A stretch of 64,000 nt of DNA from VRUE01 sp963699225. GTDB taxonomy: Bacteria; Actinomycetota; Thermoleophilia; Solirubrobacterales; 70-9. The stretch is from contig OY969423.1 in NCBI GenBank assembly GCA_963699225.1, positions 744,001 through 808,000 of the forward strand, in the 5' to 3' direction. Made by a program: the position numbers and the translations under genes. Below, piece after piece: positions 33,888 to 43,352 of the stretch. Position 1 is the first letter of the stretch; the number at the start of each line of letters is the position of its first letter. The notes beneath the pieces are model-generated. The model ran no database searches, had not been told where the DNA came from, and was given only the letters and a program-made list of their open reading frames with translations.

Positions 33888-35596
33888 TCAGACAAGACGG
33901 CCGCGGGCGGCCCTATTCTTCCGCGCCCTTGTACGACGCCTCTCAGCACTCGATCGGCGGTGGGGCGCGTGCCCGACCGCTTCCCCACTGGCCCGATGCC
34001 CGGCCCCTGCGCTCGTGGCAGCAGGAGGCGACCGAGGCCGTGCGGGCACACTCGGCCACCAGCTTCCTGGCCTCGGCCACACCGGCGGCCGGCAAGACCA
34101 CCTTCGGCCTGCACATCGCCCACCGGATGCTGAGCGCCAAGTTCGTCTCGCGCGTCGTCGTGGCCGGCCCGACGACTCATATCTGCCGCCAGTGGGCCGC
34201 CGACGCGGGCCGCTACGGCATCGACCTCGAGCCGAACAGGCCAAACGCGGACGGACCCGAGTCAGCCGACTTTCACGGCGTCGCCGTCACCTACCAGACG
34301 ATTGCGGCCGGGCCGGATACGCACCGGCTGGCCGCCGCCCGCCGGCCGACCCTGCTGATCGCCGACGAGCCGCACCACATGGGCGATCAGGCCGCCTGGG
34401 GCCTGCAAACCCGCAAGGCATTCGACGGCGCTCGCTTCCGGCTGCTCCTCTCGGGCACGCCCTTCCGTTCCGACAACTCGGCGATTCCCTGGGTCACCTA
34501 CGACGAGGACGGCCTCAGCCGAGCCGACTACGCCTACGGCTATCCGCAGGCGCTGGTCGACCGGGTATGTCGCCCGATCACCTTCCTGCCCTACGACGGC
34601 GAGATGGAGTGGATCTCGGACGGTCGGCTGCGCAGCGCCGACTTCGACCTCGTCCTGCCCGCGGCGGAGGCGGCCCGGCGTTTGCGAACGGCGCTCAGCC
34701 CGGATGGAGAGTGGATGGGCGAGGTGCTGCGCGACGCCGATGCCAGGCTGAGCGAGGTGCGGGCCAGCGGGCACCCTGACGCGGGCGGCCTGGTGATCGC
34801 CTCCGACCAGGATCACGCGCGGGCGATCGCGGCGCGGCTTGGGTCGGTCTCGGGAGAGCAACCCGAGCTGGTGATGAGCGACGAGCCGGAAGCCAGCCGG
34901 CGCCTTGCCGATTTCGCTTCCTCTGACCGGCGCTGGCTGGTCTCGGTGCTGATGGTCTCCGAGGGTGTCGACATCCCCCGCCTGCGGGTCGGCGTCTACG
35001 CGACGGCGGCCCGGACCGAGCTCTTCTTCCGCCAGGTGGTCGGTCGCTTCATCCGGACCACCCCGGAGCCGCACCGCCAGATGAGCTACCTGCTGATGCC
35101 GGCCGACCCGCGGCTGAAGGCACTCGCCCACGAGATCGAGCTGGAGCGCCGTCACGCACTCGACCTCGCCCCGGACGCCGAGGAGGAAGAGATCGAGATC
35201 GACGACTTGGATCCGGAGCGCAAGCCAGGCGACGGCTTCGCCGCCCTCAGCTCGGGCGACGCCGAGTTGGACGAGGCGATCATGAGCGAGACCGCGCTTC
35301 AGCTCTTCCCGACCGATGACCCCGGGCCGCGGACGAAGAAGGCGGCCGCTCTCGCCAGGCCCGAAACCGCGCCGGGGGACCTCGAACCCGAGCGGGAGTC
35401 GGCCTACGCGACCCGCGAGCGACTGCGCGCCGAGCGCAGCCGCTTGGTCGCCAACGTCGCCCGTCGCACCAGCAAATCGCACCGGGAGGTCCAGGCCCGC
35501 ATCAATCGCGCCACCCGCGCGCGCTCGGTCTCCAGCGCCACCATCGAGCAGCTCGAGCGCGGCAACGCGATGCTGCGCCGCGAGCTGCGGCATTAA
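33884..35596 (+). CDS. Superfamily 2 DEAD/DEAH-type helicase
   Basis: An ATP-dependent helicase/translocase. Motif I is TPAAGKTTFG (canonical GxGKT has Ala at one Gly), motif II is IADEPHHMGD, motif III is LLSGTPFR, and the second RecA domain has VSEGVDIPRL and RQVVGRFIRT (motif VI arginines). Before motif I, LRSWQQEATEAV is a Q-motif-like segment. The C-terminal 150 residues are acidic, then a basic Arg-rich helical tail. The start is uncertain: GTG at 33884 avoids overlap with the upstream gene, while the frame opens from 33830. Possibly a DNA-repair or restriction-type helicase; no partner gene is adjacent. Confidence 0.8.
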   Translation: MLRQDGRGRPYSSAPLYDASQHSIGGGARARPLPHWPDARPLRSWQQEATEAVRAHSATSFLASATPAAGKTTFGLHIAHRMLSAKFVSRVVVAGPTTHICRQWAADAGRYGIDLEPNRPNADGPESADFHGVAVTYQTIAAGPDTHRLAAARRPTLLIADEPHHMGDQAAWGLQTRKAFDGARFRLLLSGTPFRSDNSAIPWVTYDEDGLSRADYAYGYPQALVDRVCRPITFLPYDGEMEWISDGRLRSADFDLVLPAAEAARRLRTALSPDGEWMGEVLRDADARLSEVRASGHPDAGGLVIASDQDHARAIAARLGSVSGEQPELVMSDEPEASRRLADFASSDRRWLVSVLMVSEGVDIPRLRVGVYATAARTELFFRQVVGRFIRTTPEPHRQMSYLLMPADPRLKALAHEIELERRHALDLAPDAEEEEIEIDDLDPERKPGDGFAALSSGDAELDEAIMSETALQLFPTDDPGPRTKKAAALARPETAPGDLEPERESAYATRERLRAERSRLVANVARRTSKSHREVQARINRATRARSVSSATIEQLERGNAMLRRELRH

Positions 35597-35740
35597 GACC
35601 GCCCTCGCCTGGGCTGTCGAGGGCCGGTGCCTGCATCCCTTCAGACCCCGGCCCCCGCTCTCCCTTGCTCGACCCCCTGCCGGCACACGCGAGCATCCAG
35701 CTCCACACGGAGCTATACAAGCACTCAGGAAAAGTGGTTC

Positions 35741-37075
35741 CTATCTACGCGCCAACGGTGACGCCGTCTCGCCGGCGATAAGGTCGACCGCCGCCGCCCC
35801 TCCGAGCGCCGGGGCAAGCGCGAGATAGGAAAGCGCCGGCGCCGCGATCGGCAACTGCGCGCCCCGCCCGGTGGCGACGAAGTGGTGGATCACGCCCCAC
35901 ATCGCCCCGATCGAAGCTTCCGCCGCGAACTCGCTCGGCCGTCGGGTCGGCGGCGCTCCCCGCCGAAGCCTTGCCGCCAGCTTGGCGATCATCTCGCAGC
36001 GCCATTGGATCGCCTCCGAGCCCGGTGAGAAGACCTCGAGGAAGGCGAGGCCGGCGAACGTGGGGTCGCGTGCGAGGCGCCAGCAGAGGCCGACGACCAT
36101 GCGGTGGATGCCGCTCGCCCAGTCGTCGGCCATGAGATAGGAGGGCGCCGCTGCGGCGAGGGTGCGATCGCTGAGCGTCTCGAGCGTCGCCAGGAAGCAA
36201 TGCGCCGCGCCCTCGAAGTGGGTGTCGAAGCTGCGCCTGGAGACACCGGCGGCGGCGCGTATCCGCGGCACCGTCAGCGTCGCGCACCCCTCCCTGCTCG
36301 CCAGCCCCGCCGTGGCGGCGAGGATCAGCGCGCGCTCGTCGTCGAGCGGCATCAGGGGAGCGGTCCCGGGTAACGGCTGCACCCCAGCGGCTCCAAGACC
36401 TCGCAGGCGGACGACAGCCTCGTCACAGAAAGAGAGAGCCCACTCCATCAGCTCACCTCCGTCGAGCGCCAACTGCCGCGACTGACCGCGGAGCAACCGC
36501 GCCCGGGCCAACCGGCTACCACCGGCAACGACGCCTTTGACCACCAGCGGCGGCAGCCGGGGGCTCCCGTCGGCGAGGACGAGGCTCTTCGCCACTAGTG
36601 CCTCGAAGAGCCGGTTCGTACTCTGCATCCGCTCGACCGCGGCAGCGCCGGCAGTGAAAGCCTCAACCAGGGCCAGCCGCGCCCTCCCCGGGTTGCCGAC
36701 GATCTGTTCGGCGAAGGCGAGAAACCCGAGTCGAAGCCGCTCGCGCCTTCCCTCCCCGCCGTCCGCGGCAGCGATGATCCCGCGCACCGAGTCGCTGACG
36801 ATGACGTCATATGCGGCGAGGAAGCACTCCTCCTTGCCGGCGAAGAGCTTGTAGAAATCTCGCTTCGAGACCCGGGCGCGGCTGCTCAGCCTCTCCACGG
36901 AGATCGAGTCGTACCCGTGCTCGGCAACGAGCTCAATCATCGCCTCAAGCAGCCGCCCGCGCTGGTGTGCGGCGACCTCCTTCGTTGAAAGTCCCGGCCC
37001 CGGTTTCAGCGGTGGATAGCGACCGCTCCGCGTTCGTGCGCCTCGCGATGACTTAGATCCGTTCCTTGGTGACAA
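35741..37075 (-). CDS. Tandem TetR-type transcriptional regulator (two DNA-binding domains)
   Basis: A 444-residue protein holding two complete TetR N-terminal domains in one chain. The first helix-turn-helix is near residues 58-77 (ISVERLSSRARVSKRDFYKLF) and the second near 275-300 (LTVPRIRAAAGVSRRSFDTHF). Each is followed by a helical ligand-binding-type domain. An intramolecular pair could bind one operator without dimerising. It is divergent from the GT2 gene. The 55-nt gap contains an inverted repeat, suggesting autoregulation and control of the neighbour. Ligand is unknown. Confidence 0.85.
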   Translation of the reverse strand: MSPRNGSKSSRGARTRSGRYPPLKPGPGLSTKEVAAHQRGRLLEAMIELVAEHGYDSISVERLSSRARVSKRDFYKLFAGKEECFLAAYDVIVSDSVRGIIAAADGGEGRRERLRLGFLAFAEQIVGNPGRARLALVEAFTAGAAAVERMQSTNRLFEALVAKSLVLADGSPRLPPLVVKGVVAGGSRLARARLLRGQSRQLALDGGELMEWALSFCDEAVVRLRGLGAAGVQPLPGTAPLMPLDDERALILAATAGLASREGCATLTVPRIRAAAGVSRRSFDTHFEGAAHCFLATLETLSDRTLAAAAPSYLMADDWASGIHRMVVGLCWRLARDPTFAGLAFLEVFSPGSEAIQWRCEMIAKLAARLRRGAPPTRRPSEFAAEASIGAMWGVIHHFVATGRGAQLPIAAPALSYLALAPALGGAAAVDLIAGETASPLARR

Positions 37076-37089
37076 TTCGTCAATACCAA
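37066..37089. promoter_or_regulatory. Candidate operator between tetR and GT2 genes
   Basis: TTGGT...ACCAA arms (5 bp) 24 bp apart enclose a second inverted repeat TGAC-AATTC-GTCA. It overlaps the first codons of the tetR frame's 5' side and the region where its promoter should be. This is the best palindrome for a TetR-type repressor here, but the evidence is only symmetry and place. Confidence 0.4.
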
Positions 37090-37130
37090 AACAAGGAGTG
37101 CGCCAAAGCTGCTACGCCAGATAGGAAAAG

Positions 37131-38513
37131 ATGACTGTTTGGATCTGCCTAAATGGCCAATGCACGGCGAGGCGCTCCTGTGGAACGCTGCCCGGCATGA
37201 CGCTCAGGTTCGCGGTGTCGTTCGGGTTGACCGCCGTTTACGTGGCATTCGCCGTCTGGGCGTCATCTCCATGGCGGGCAGAGCTGCGCGATGCGATCGG
37301 TCCGCTGATGGCGTGGGTGATCCCGATCTTCCTCGCATACGTCCCGGCCGTGCTCGTCGGCTTCATGGTCTTCACGCTGATCACGCTGCGCTACCGCGTC
37401 CCATCGCTGGATCCACCCAGTGGCCCTTGGCCGGACGGCGCGTGGCCTCCGGTGACCGTCGTGATCGCCGCCCGGGACGAGGAGTCGGCCATCGGGCCGA
37501 CCCTGGAGCGGATCGCGGACCTCTCCTACGGCGGGCCGCTCACGGCGATCCTCGCCGACAACAACTCGACCGACCGCACCGCCGAGGTCGCCGAGAAGAC
37601 GGCCCGACGTCGCGGGCTGAAGCTGCGGCGCATCTTCGAGCCGGACGCGGGAAAGTGGCGGGCGCTCAACAGAGCGCTGGAGAGCGTCGAGACCCCGATC
37701 GTGGTCACCGTCGATGCCGACACCCTCCTACATCCAGAGGCTCTGAAGTATCTGGTCAGCAGGTTGATGCGCGAACCCGAAGGACGGCATGTATGCGCCT
37801 GCGCGGGCGCTCTGGTCGTTGAGGGCCCGACGCACAACCTGCTGACCAGGATGCAGAGCTGGGACTACCGGCTCGGAATCAACGGGGTCAAGCGGATGCA
37901 GGCGGCCTACCACAGCACCCTCGTCGCCCAGGGCGCCTTCTCCGCGTACTGGACGGACGACGTCCTCGCCGTGGGCGGCTGGCCGAATGCGATCGGCGAG
38001 GACATCGTCCTCACCTGGTCGATGATGGCGTCCCGCGGGCTCATCGAGTACGAGCCATGCGCGCTCGGCGCCACCGCCGCGCCAGAGCGGGTACCCCAGC
38101 TCATGCGCCAGCGATCGCGCTGGGCGCAGGGCATGCTGGAGGGCCTTCGGCGCCACCCGCCGGCCGAGCAGCCGAGAGCCTTGGCCAAGTTCGTCTGCGG
38201 GCTCGACTACCTCGTGCCGCTCCTCGACTTCGGCTATGTCTTCTTTTGGATCCCGGGCATCGTCCTCTTCATCGCGGGCTATCCACTGCTGTTCTCATGG
38301 TGGTCGATGCTGGTGCTGCCGATCACCCTCGTCATCTACGGGCTGCTGCGCAGGTGGCAGGAGCGCCACGTCTTTCGCCGCCTCGGATTCCATCCCCGGC
38401 ACGACGTCCTGGGTTTCCTCGGCTACCTGTTCGGTTATCGGGCGCTGGTCTCGCCGGCTGCCCTGCGCGGCTACACGGAATACCTGGCCGGGGCTCCACG
38501 ACGTTGGAAGTAG
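37131..38513 (+). CDS. Membrane-bound family 2 glycosyltransferase
   Basis: A processive-type GT2 protein. N-terminal helices (near 27-45 and 58-85) precede a GT-A domain with VVIAARDEESAI, DNNSTDRT, VDADTLL (the DxD), GEDIVLTW and QRSRWAQG (QxxRW), followed by three C-terminal helices, as in hyaluronan/poly-N-acetylglucosamine synthase-like enzymes. The ATG at 37131 follows AGGAAAAG closely; the ATG at 37197 gives a protein 22 residues shorter that still keeps all helices. It probably makes an envelope polysaccharide or glycolipid and may be controlled by the divergent tandem TetR. Confidence 0.88.
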   Translation: MTVWICLNGQCTARRSCGTLPGMTLRFAVSFGLTAVYVAFAVWASSPWRAELRDAIGPLMAWVIPIFLAYVPAVLVGFMVFTLITLRYRVPSLDPPSGPWPDGAWPPVTVVIAARDEESAIGPTLERIADLSYGGPLTAILADNNSTDRTAEVAEKTARRRGLKLRRIFEPDAGKWRALNRALESVETPIVVTVDADTLLHPEALKYLVSRLMREPEGRHVCACAGALVVEGPTHNLLTRMQSWDYRLGINGVKRMQAAYHSTLVAQGAFSAYWTDDVLAVGGWPNAIGEDIVLTWSMMASRGLIEYEPCALGATAAPERVPQLMRQRSRWAQGMLEGLRRHPPAEQPRALAKFVCGLDYLVPLLDFGYVFFWIPGIVLFIAGYPLLFSWWSMLVLPITLVIYGLLRRWQERHVFRRLGFHPRHDVLGFLGYLFGYRALVSPAALRGYTEYLAGAPRRWK

Positions 38514-38540
38514 CGGACGCGAGCGAGATCGTCCTTCAGC

Positions 38541-39080
38541 TCAGCGGTCCAGCAGGTGGCCGGCCAACTCCCCCGCGCTGACCCCGATGAACGCACCAGC
38601 GAGCACGTCCGCGGGATAGTGGACACCGGTATGCACTCGGGAGTACGCGACCAGCGTCGCCAGAGCCCGTAGCGGCGCAGAGAGCATCGGCTGTGCGTTG
38701 GCGGCGCCGGTGGCGAAGGCAAAAGCGGAGGCGGCGTGGCCGGAGGGGAAGGAGCTCGAGCGCGGCATCTGAACGTGGCGCCGCGCAAGCTCCTCGGCTT
38801 CCTGCCTGGCGGGACGTTGGCGGGTCATTAGCGGCTTGGCGACGAGATTGGCGAAGCCCGAGGCGATGCCGAGTGAGACGAGTCCCCTCCGAGCCGCGAG
38901 ACGACCGCCAGGCCCTCCAAGGAGGGCCAGCGATGCCGCGGCGCCGAACCAGAGCTTGCCGTGGTCGGCGGTGCGGGAGAGACGGCGCATGGCGCTGTCC
39001 AGCGCGGGAGTGCCACTGGCGGCGATCGCTCCGTAGATGGCATTGTCGAGGGCCTTCGCCTCGCTCAGCCACTCGCTCAT
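38541..39080 (-). CDS. PAP2-family phosphatase
   Basis: A 179-residue lipid phosphatase-like membrane protein. The three PAP2 signatures are present: KPLMTRQRP near 81, PSGHAAS near 112 with the catalytic His, and SRVHTGVHYPADV near 145. Substrates in this family include phosphatidic acid and isoprenyl diphosphates. Its ATG overlaps the stop of the diacylglycerol-kinase-like gene (TGATG), so the kinase and phosphatase are coupled; they may act on opposite sides of the same lipid phosphate. Confidence 0.88.
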   Translation of the reverse strand: MSEWLSEAKALDNAIYGAIAASGTPALDSAMRRLSRTADHGKLWFGAAASLALLGGPGGRLAARRGLVSLGIASGFANLVAKPLMTRQRPARQEAEELARRHVQMPRSSSFPSGHAASAFAFATGAANAQPMLSAPLRALATLVAYSRVHTGVHYPADVLAGAFIGVSAGELAGHLLDR

Positions 39081-40387
39081 CAGGGCGATGCTCGGCGCTG
39101 CTTTGGGGTCCCCGTTGCGGCGATCCGGGCCAGCTCGCGAACGGTCTCCCAGGCGCCCTCAGGTATCGCCGCAGATGGAGAGGCTCCAGGGTGTGCGGCG
39201 GCGATCCGCACCCGCAGCGCCGCCGGCAAGATCCTGAAGCGAAGCGGCGCGTCCAGAATCACGGCCTCACCGTCGATGCCCGCGGCGATCGGCCCATCCG
39301 CCTCGACCTCGAACGCGGGCGTGGTCCACTCCTGCCAGGGACGCTGGACCAGCGGTCGGCCTCTGCCCGGCGCGGAGGCAACGGCAATTCCAAGTAGTCC
39401 GTCGTCGATCCTCGGCCGGGTGCCCGAGCCGACCGCGCGCCCGAGTCGGTAGCGATTGTTGGAGACGAGAATCGCGGCGCCGGAGGAATGCTCACTCCCT
39501 CCCGGCCCGGTCCAGCGTAGGTCCAGCCCCTTGCCCTCAGGTCCGAGGACCTCGGGCAGCGTGTCGAGGATGGTTCGCAGCTTCGCATCGCGGTATTCCT
39601 CGCGCTGCACAGCCTCGGCGTAGAGGCCGATCGAGACGTTGTTGACGAAGACCCGGCCGTTGACCTCCGCGAGATCGACCCGCCGCTCCCGTCCGCCGAC
39701 GAAGGCGTCGAGCGCACCGACGACATCGTCGCGGTCGACCCCGAGGTCGAGCGCAAAGTGGTTGCGGGTCCCGGCTGGAATACAGGCATAGGGCAGATCC
39801 TGCTCGCCTGCCACCATCGCGACGACGGCCTGCGAGCCATCGCCGCCGGCCATCGCCAGCGCATCGGCTCCATCGGCTATCGCGCCGCGCACGAGTTGCT
39901 CGAGGTCGGTGCCGAGCTTCAATTCGATCGGCTGGATGCCACGCGCCCGCGCTTCCTCGGCCAGGTGGAACTTCTCGGCCTTCCCCCCGCCCGACTTGGG
40001 GTTGTAGAAGAGCACGGGGCGTTGGGGGTCCGGCGCCGGGTCGAGCGGGACGTGGACCCTGAAGGCCGATCGCGTCGCCACGAGCGCCAGCCCCAGGGCC
40101 ACCACGATCACCAGAGCCTGCGCGAGATGATCGCCGTCGGCAATCAACACGGCAACGATCGCCGCCACTGCCAGGATCGCTACTCCCGACCCCATGAGCC
40201 TCGCGGCCCCGGTTCGGGTCATGCCGTACCAAGCCGCCACGAACGCGATCACGAGGCAGGCGAGCACGATCAGTCCGCGTGGAAACTGCGAAAGGACGAT
40301 GTCGATGCTGAGGATTGCGAGGATCGCCGCGCTCGCAAGCGCGGCGATTGCGGCCAGCCGGTGCGAATCCCCTTGCTCAGCCGACAT
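39080..40387 (-). CDS. Diacylglycerol kinase/YegS-like lipid kinase with N-terminal membrane domain
   Basis: A 435-residue protein. The N-terminal 120 residues have about four helices. The kinase catalytic domain starts near 125 (VLFYNPKSGGG), with LAMAGGDGSQAV (GGDGT-type ATP loop) near 185, PAGTRNHFALDLG and NNVSIGLYA, and ends in the beta-sandwich domain. Diacylglycerol kinases recycle lipids to phosphatidic acid. I chose the ATG at 40387 since GAGGAGC lies 9 nt upstream. It is divergent from the flippase-like gene and coupled to PAP2. Confidence 0.86.
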   Translation of the reverse strand: MSAEQGDSHRLAAIAALASAAILAILSIDIVLSQFPRGLIVLACLVIAFVAAWYGMTRTGAARLMGSGVAILAVAAIVAVLIADGDHLAQALVIVVALGLALVATRSAFRVHVPLDPAPDPQRPVLFYNPKSGGGKAEKFHLAEEARARGIQPIELKLGTDLEQLVRGAIADGADALAMAGGDGSQAVVAMVAGEQDLPYACIPAGTRNHFALDLGVDRDDVVGALDAFVGGRERRVDLAEVNGRVFVNNVSIGLYAEAVQREEYRDAKLRTILDTLPEVLGPEGKGLDLRWTGPGGSEHSSGAAILVSNNRYRLGRAVGSGTRPRIDDGLLGIAVASAPGRGRPLVQRPWQEWTTPAFEVEADGPIAAGIDGEAVILDAPLRFRILPAALRVRIAAAHPGASPSAAIPEGAWETVRELARIAATGTPKQRRASP

Positions 40388-40541
40388 CGAAGTGCTCCTC
40401 ATCCTTGCGATGAATAGCCGTTGACAAATCAGCCAACGACCCCGGACCGCCGCTCGCTCCAGCCTATCGTGCCCCAGCGGGGCGAAAAGGAGGTCGTCGA
40501 CCGCCAGGTTGCGCTCTTCAAACGCCAAATACGCTGGGCGC

Positions 40542-41594
40542 ATGCGCTCTCAGCCACTCGGCCGGCGTCTGACCCGGATCGTCCTCTGGATCGGCGGCGT
40601 CGCGCTGGCGATCTTCGTCCTCGACCTGCTCGGGATTCCGGTGCGGGAGTGGATCGAAGAACTGTTCGACAAGCTCGGTGAGATCCCGACCTGGGCGATC
40701 GTCTCCGGCGTCGCCCTGCAGAGCATCCAGACCATGCTGGCGGCGCTGGCCTGGTTCGGAATCCTGCGCGCGGCGCCGATCGGGCCTGGGGTCAGCTACC
40801 GGATCGTGCTCGCCTCCTATGCGACCGCGGTGGCGCTGAACAGCTTCCTGCCGGCCAATATCGGCACCTGGGTGATGCTGCTGATGTTCACCGCCCTGTT
40901 CGCGAGCGCGACCTTCCCGATGATGCTCTCCGGGCTCGTCGTCCAGAAGATCCCGTTCACCATCTTCAGCCTCGCGCTCTACCTCTACCTCTTCCTCTCG
41001 GTGGCCGGTTCCTTCTCGGTCAAGCTCGGCTTCCTCGCCGATCACACCGGCCTCGTCGTCGGGATCTTGGCCGGCGGCGCCGTCCTCCTCATCCTCCTCG
41101 GCCGCATCTTCTGGCCGAAGCTGGCGAAGCTGCGCGCGCAGGTGGCGCAGGGCGGCGCGGTCCTCGGCCAGCCTCGCCGCTTCCTGCTCGACGTCGTCGC
41201 CCCCTCGCTCGGCAGCTACCTGGCGCGGCTGGCGATCGTCGCCGTCTTCCTCGGCGCTTACGGAATTCCAGCCAGCTTTCACAACGTCGCCACGGTCACC
41301 GCCTCTAACTCGATCTCCAACTCGCTCTCGGCGACGCCCGGTGGCGTCGGCGTTACCCAGGCGATGAACTCCGTCGCGCTCTCCGGCTCGACCGACTCGG
41401 CGACCGCCACCGCCTACTCGATCAGCCAGCAGTTGGTCACCTCGGCCTGGAACGTCCTCTTCGCCGTCGTCCTCGTCTCCTGGGTCTTCGGCTGGAGCGG
41501 CGGCAAGGCGCTCGTGGGCTCGTCCTATGCCGACGCCAAGGTGAAGAGCCGCGAGTTGAAAGAGAAACGGCGACGCAAGAGCCCGGCTGCCTAA
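40542..41594 (+). CDS. LPG-synthase-type flippase-like membrane protein (UPF0104)
   Basis: A 350-residue protein with about eight helices, of the AglD/MprF-N-terminal (LPG_synthase_TM) family, with the characteristic FLPANIGTWVMLLMF near 105, MLSGLVVQKIPFTIFS near 128 and SNSLSATPGGVGVTQA near 263. Such proteins may move lipid-linked substrates across the membrane, but the function is not proven. ATG at 40542 (MRSQPLGRRLTR). It lies 154 nt from the kinase gene on the other strand and 30 nt before sulP. Confidence 0.8.
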   Translation: MRSQPLGRRLTRIVLWIGGVALAIFVLDLLGIPVREWIEELFDKLGEIPTWAIVSGVALQSIQTMLAALAWFGILRAAPIGPGVSYRIVLASYATAVALNSFLPANIGTWVMLLMFTALFASATFPMMLSGLVVQKIPFTIFSLALYLYLFLSVAGSFSVKLGFLADHTGLVVGILAGGAVLLILLGRIFWPKLAKLRAQVAQGGAVLGQPRRFLLDVVAPSLGSYLARLAIVAVFLGAYGIPASFHNVATVTASNSISNSLSATPGGVGVTQAMNSVALSGSTDSATATAYSISQQLVTSAWNVLFAVVLVSWVFGWSGGKALVGSSYADAKVKSRELKEKRRRKSPAA

Positions 41595-41624
41595 CCCGCG
41601 GATCGGCAACCGAACGGCAGACAC

Positions 41625-43352
41625 ATGCAGAGAGAGAAGCCCCCCGCATCGGCAAGGCCGCCCCACCACGCCCACCGGCTACGTCGCTGGGTACCGGGGG
41701 TCGAGATCATCCAGAACTATCCAGGCCAGTCCGCTCGTCCCGACCTGGTGGCGGGAGTCGTACTGGCCGCGATCCTGGTCCCCCAGGGAATGGCCTACGC
41801 GGAGCTCGCCGGCCTGCCGGCGGTCACCGGCCTCTATACGACGATCGCCTGCCTGGTGGGCTACGCCCTCTTCGGACCCTCGCGGGTCCTGGTGCTCGGA
41901 CCCGATTCCTCGATCTCGCCCCTGATCCTCGCCTCGATCACGCCGCTGCTGGTCGTCGGCGACCCGGGGTCGGCGATCGCCCTGGCGGGCATGCTCGCGA
42001 TCTTCGTCGGCCTGATCGAGATCGGCCTTGGCCTCGGCAAGCTCGGGTTCGTCGCCGACCTGCTCTCCAAGGAGGTGCAGGTCGGCTACATGAACGGGCT
42101 CGGGATCACGATCGTCGTCGGACAGCTGCCGAAGCTGTTCGGGTTCTCCACCGACGCCGACTCCTTCCTCTCCGAGCTGAAGGCGTTCGTGGAAGGCCTC
42201 GGTCAGACCCACGCCGCCACGCTCGTGCTCGGACTCGCCGTCTTGGCCATCCTGCTCGTGCTTCCGCTGTTCACCAAGCGCCTGCCGGCGATCCTCGTCG
42301 GAGTCGTTGCGGCCACGGTGGTCTCGGCGGCCTTCGGCCTCGCCGACCACGGCGTCGCGACGATCGGGTCCCTCCCCCAGGGAGTGCCCACCCCTGGACT
42401 TCCCTGGACGAATGCCAGTGACGTGCCTGCGCTGCTGCTGGCGGCACTCGGCATCACCCTGGTCTCGCTGACCGACACGATCGCGACCGCGACCAGCTTC
42501 GCGGCCCGTCGCGGAGAAGAGGTCAAGCCCGACCAGGAGATGATCGGCGTCGGGGCGGCGAACGTGGCGGCCGGCTTCTTTCAGGGGTTCGCGGTCTCGA
42601 CGAGCGGCTCGAGGACCGCGGTCGCCGAGCAGTCGGGGGCAAAGACCCAGCTGGCCGGCCTGGTCGGCGCCGGGCTGGTCGCGGTCCTCCTTCTCTTCCT
42701 CAACTCACTGCTCGCCGATCTCCCGCAGGCGGCGCTTGCGGCGGTCGTGATCGCCGCGGCGCTGTCGCTGATGAATCTGCCACTGCTGCGCCGCTACTAC
42801 GAGATGCGCAAAAGCGCGCTCGGCGTGTCTCTGGTCGCCACCGCCGGCGTCGTGCTCCTCGGCGTCCTACAGGGAATCGTGGTCGCGGTCCTGCTGGCGA
42901 TCATCCTCTTCTTCCGCCGCAACTGGTGGCCGCACGGCGCTGTTCTGGGGCGCCCGGAGGGCCTGGAGGGATGGCACGACCTCAGCGCCTACCCCGACGC
43001 CGAAGAGGTGGCGGGCATCGTCGTCTACCGCTGGGAGGCGCCACTGTTCTTCGCCAACTCGGGCAGGTTCCGCGAGGAGATCAGGCGGCTCGCGAGGGAA
43101 CGCGAACCCGACTGGATCGTCATGCAGTGTGAGGCGATCACCGACGTCGACGTCACCGCGGCGGAGATGCTCGAGCTGCTCGACCGCGAGCTGAACGCGG
43201 CTGGGGTCCACCTCGCTTTCGTCGAGCTGCGCGGCCGCCTCAAGGAGCTGACGCTGCGCTACGGGCTGATGGACACGCTCGACAAAGATCACTTCTACCC
43301 CTCTTTGGAGGCGGCGATGGCCGCGATCCACTCGGAGCGCAGAGGCGCATGA
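41625..43352 (+). CDS. SulP-family anion transporter with STAS domain
   Basis: A 575-residue transporter. The membrane domain has 11-14 helices with the SulP signature DLVAGVVLAAILVPQGMAYA near 40 and LGPDSSISPLI near 90. The cytoplasmic STAS domain runs from about 455 (YRWEAPLFFANSGRF, QCEAITDVDVTAAEML). SulP proteins carry sulfate, bicarbonate or related anions. The substrate cannot be told from sequence. It shares ATGA with the next gene, so both are translated as a pair. Confidence 0.92.
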   Translation: MQREKPPASARPPHHAHRLRRWVPGVEIIQNYPGQSARPDLVAGVVLAAILVPQGMAYAELAGLPAVTGLYTTIACLVGYALFGPSRVLVLGPDSSISPLILASITPLLVVGDPGSAIALAGMLAIFVGLIEIGLGLGKLGFVADLLSKEVQVGYMNGLGITIVVGQLPKLFGFSTDADSFLSELKAFVEGLGQTHAATLVLGLAVLAILLVLPLFTKRLPAILVGVVAATVVSAAFGLADHGVATIGSLPQGVPTPGLPWTNASDVPALLLAALGITLVSLTDTIATATSFAARRGEEVKPDQEMIGVGAANVAAGFFQGFAVSTSGSRTAVAEQSGAKTQLAGLVGAGLVAVLLLFLNSLLADLPQAALAAVVIAAALSLMNLPLLRRYYEMRKSALGVSLVATAGVVLLGVLQGIVVAVLLAIILFFRRNWWPHGAVLGRPEGLEGWHDLSAYPDAEEVAGIVVYRWEAPLFFANSGRFREEIRRLAREREPDWIVMQCEAITDVDVTAAEMLELLDRELNAAGVHLAFVELRGRLKELTLRYGLMDTLDKDHFYPSLEAAMAAIHSERRGA

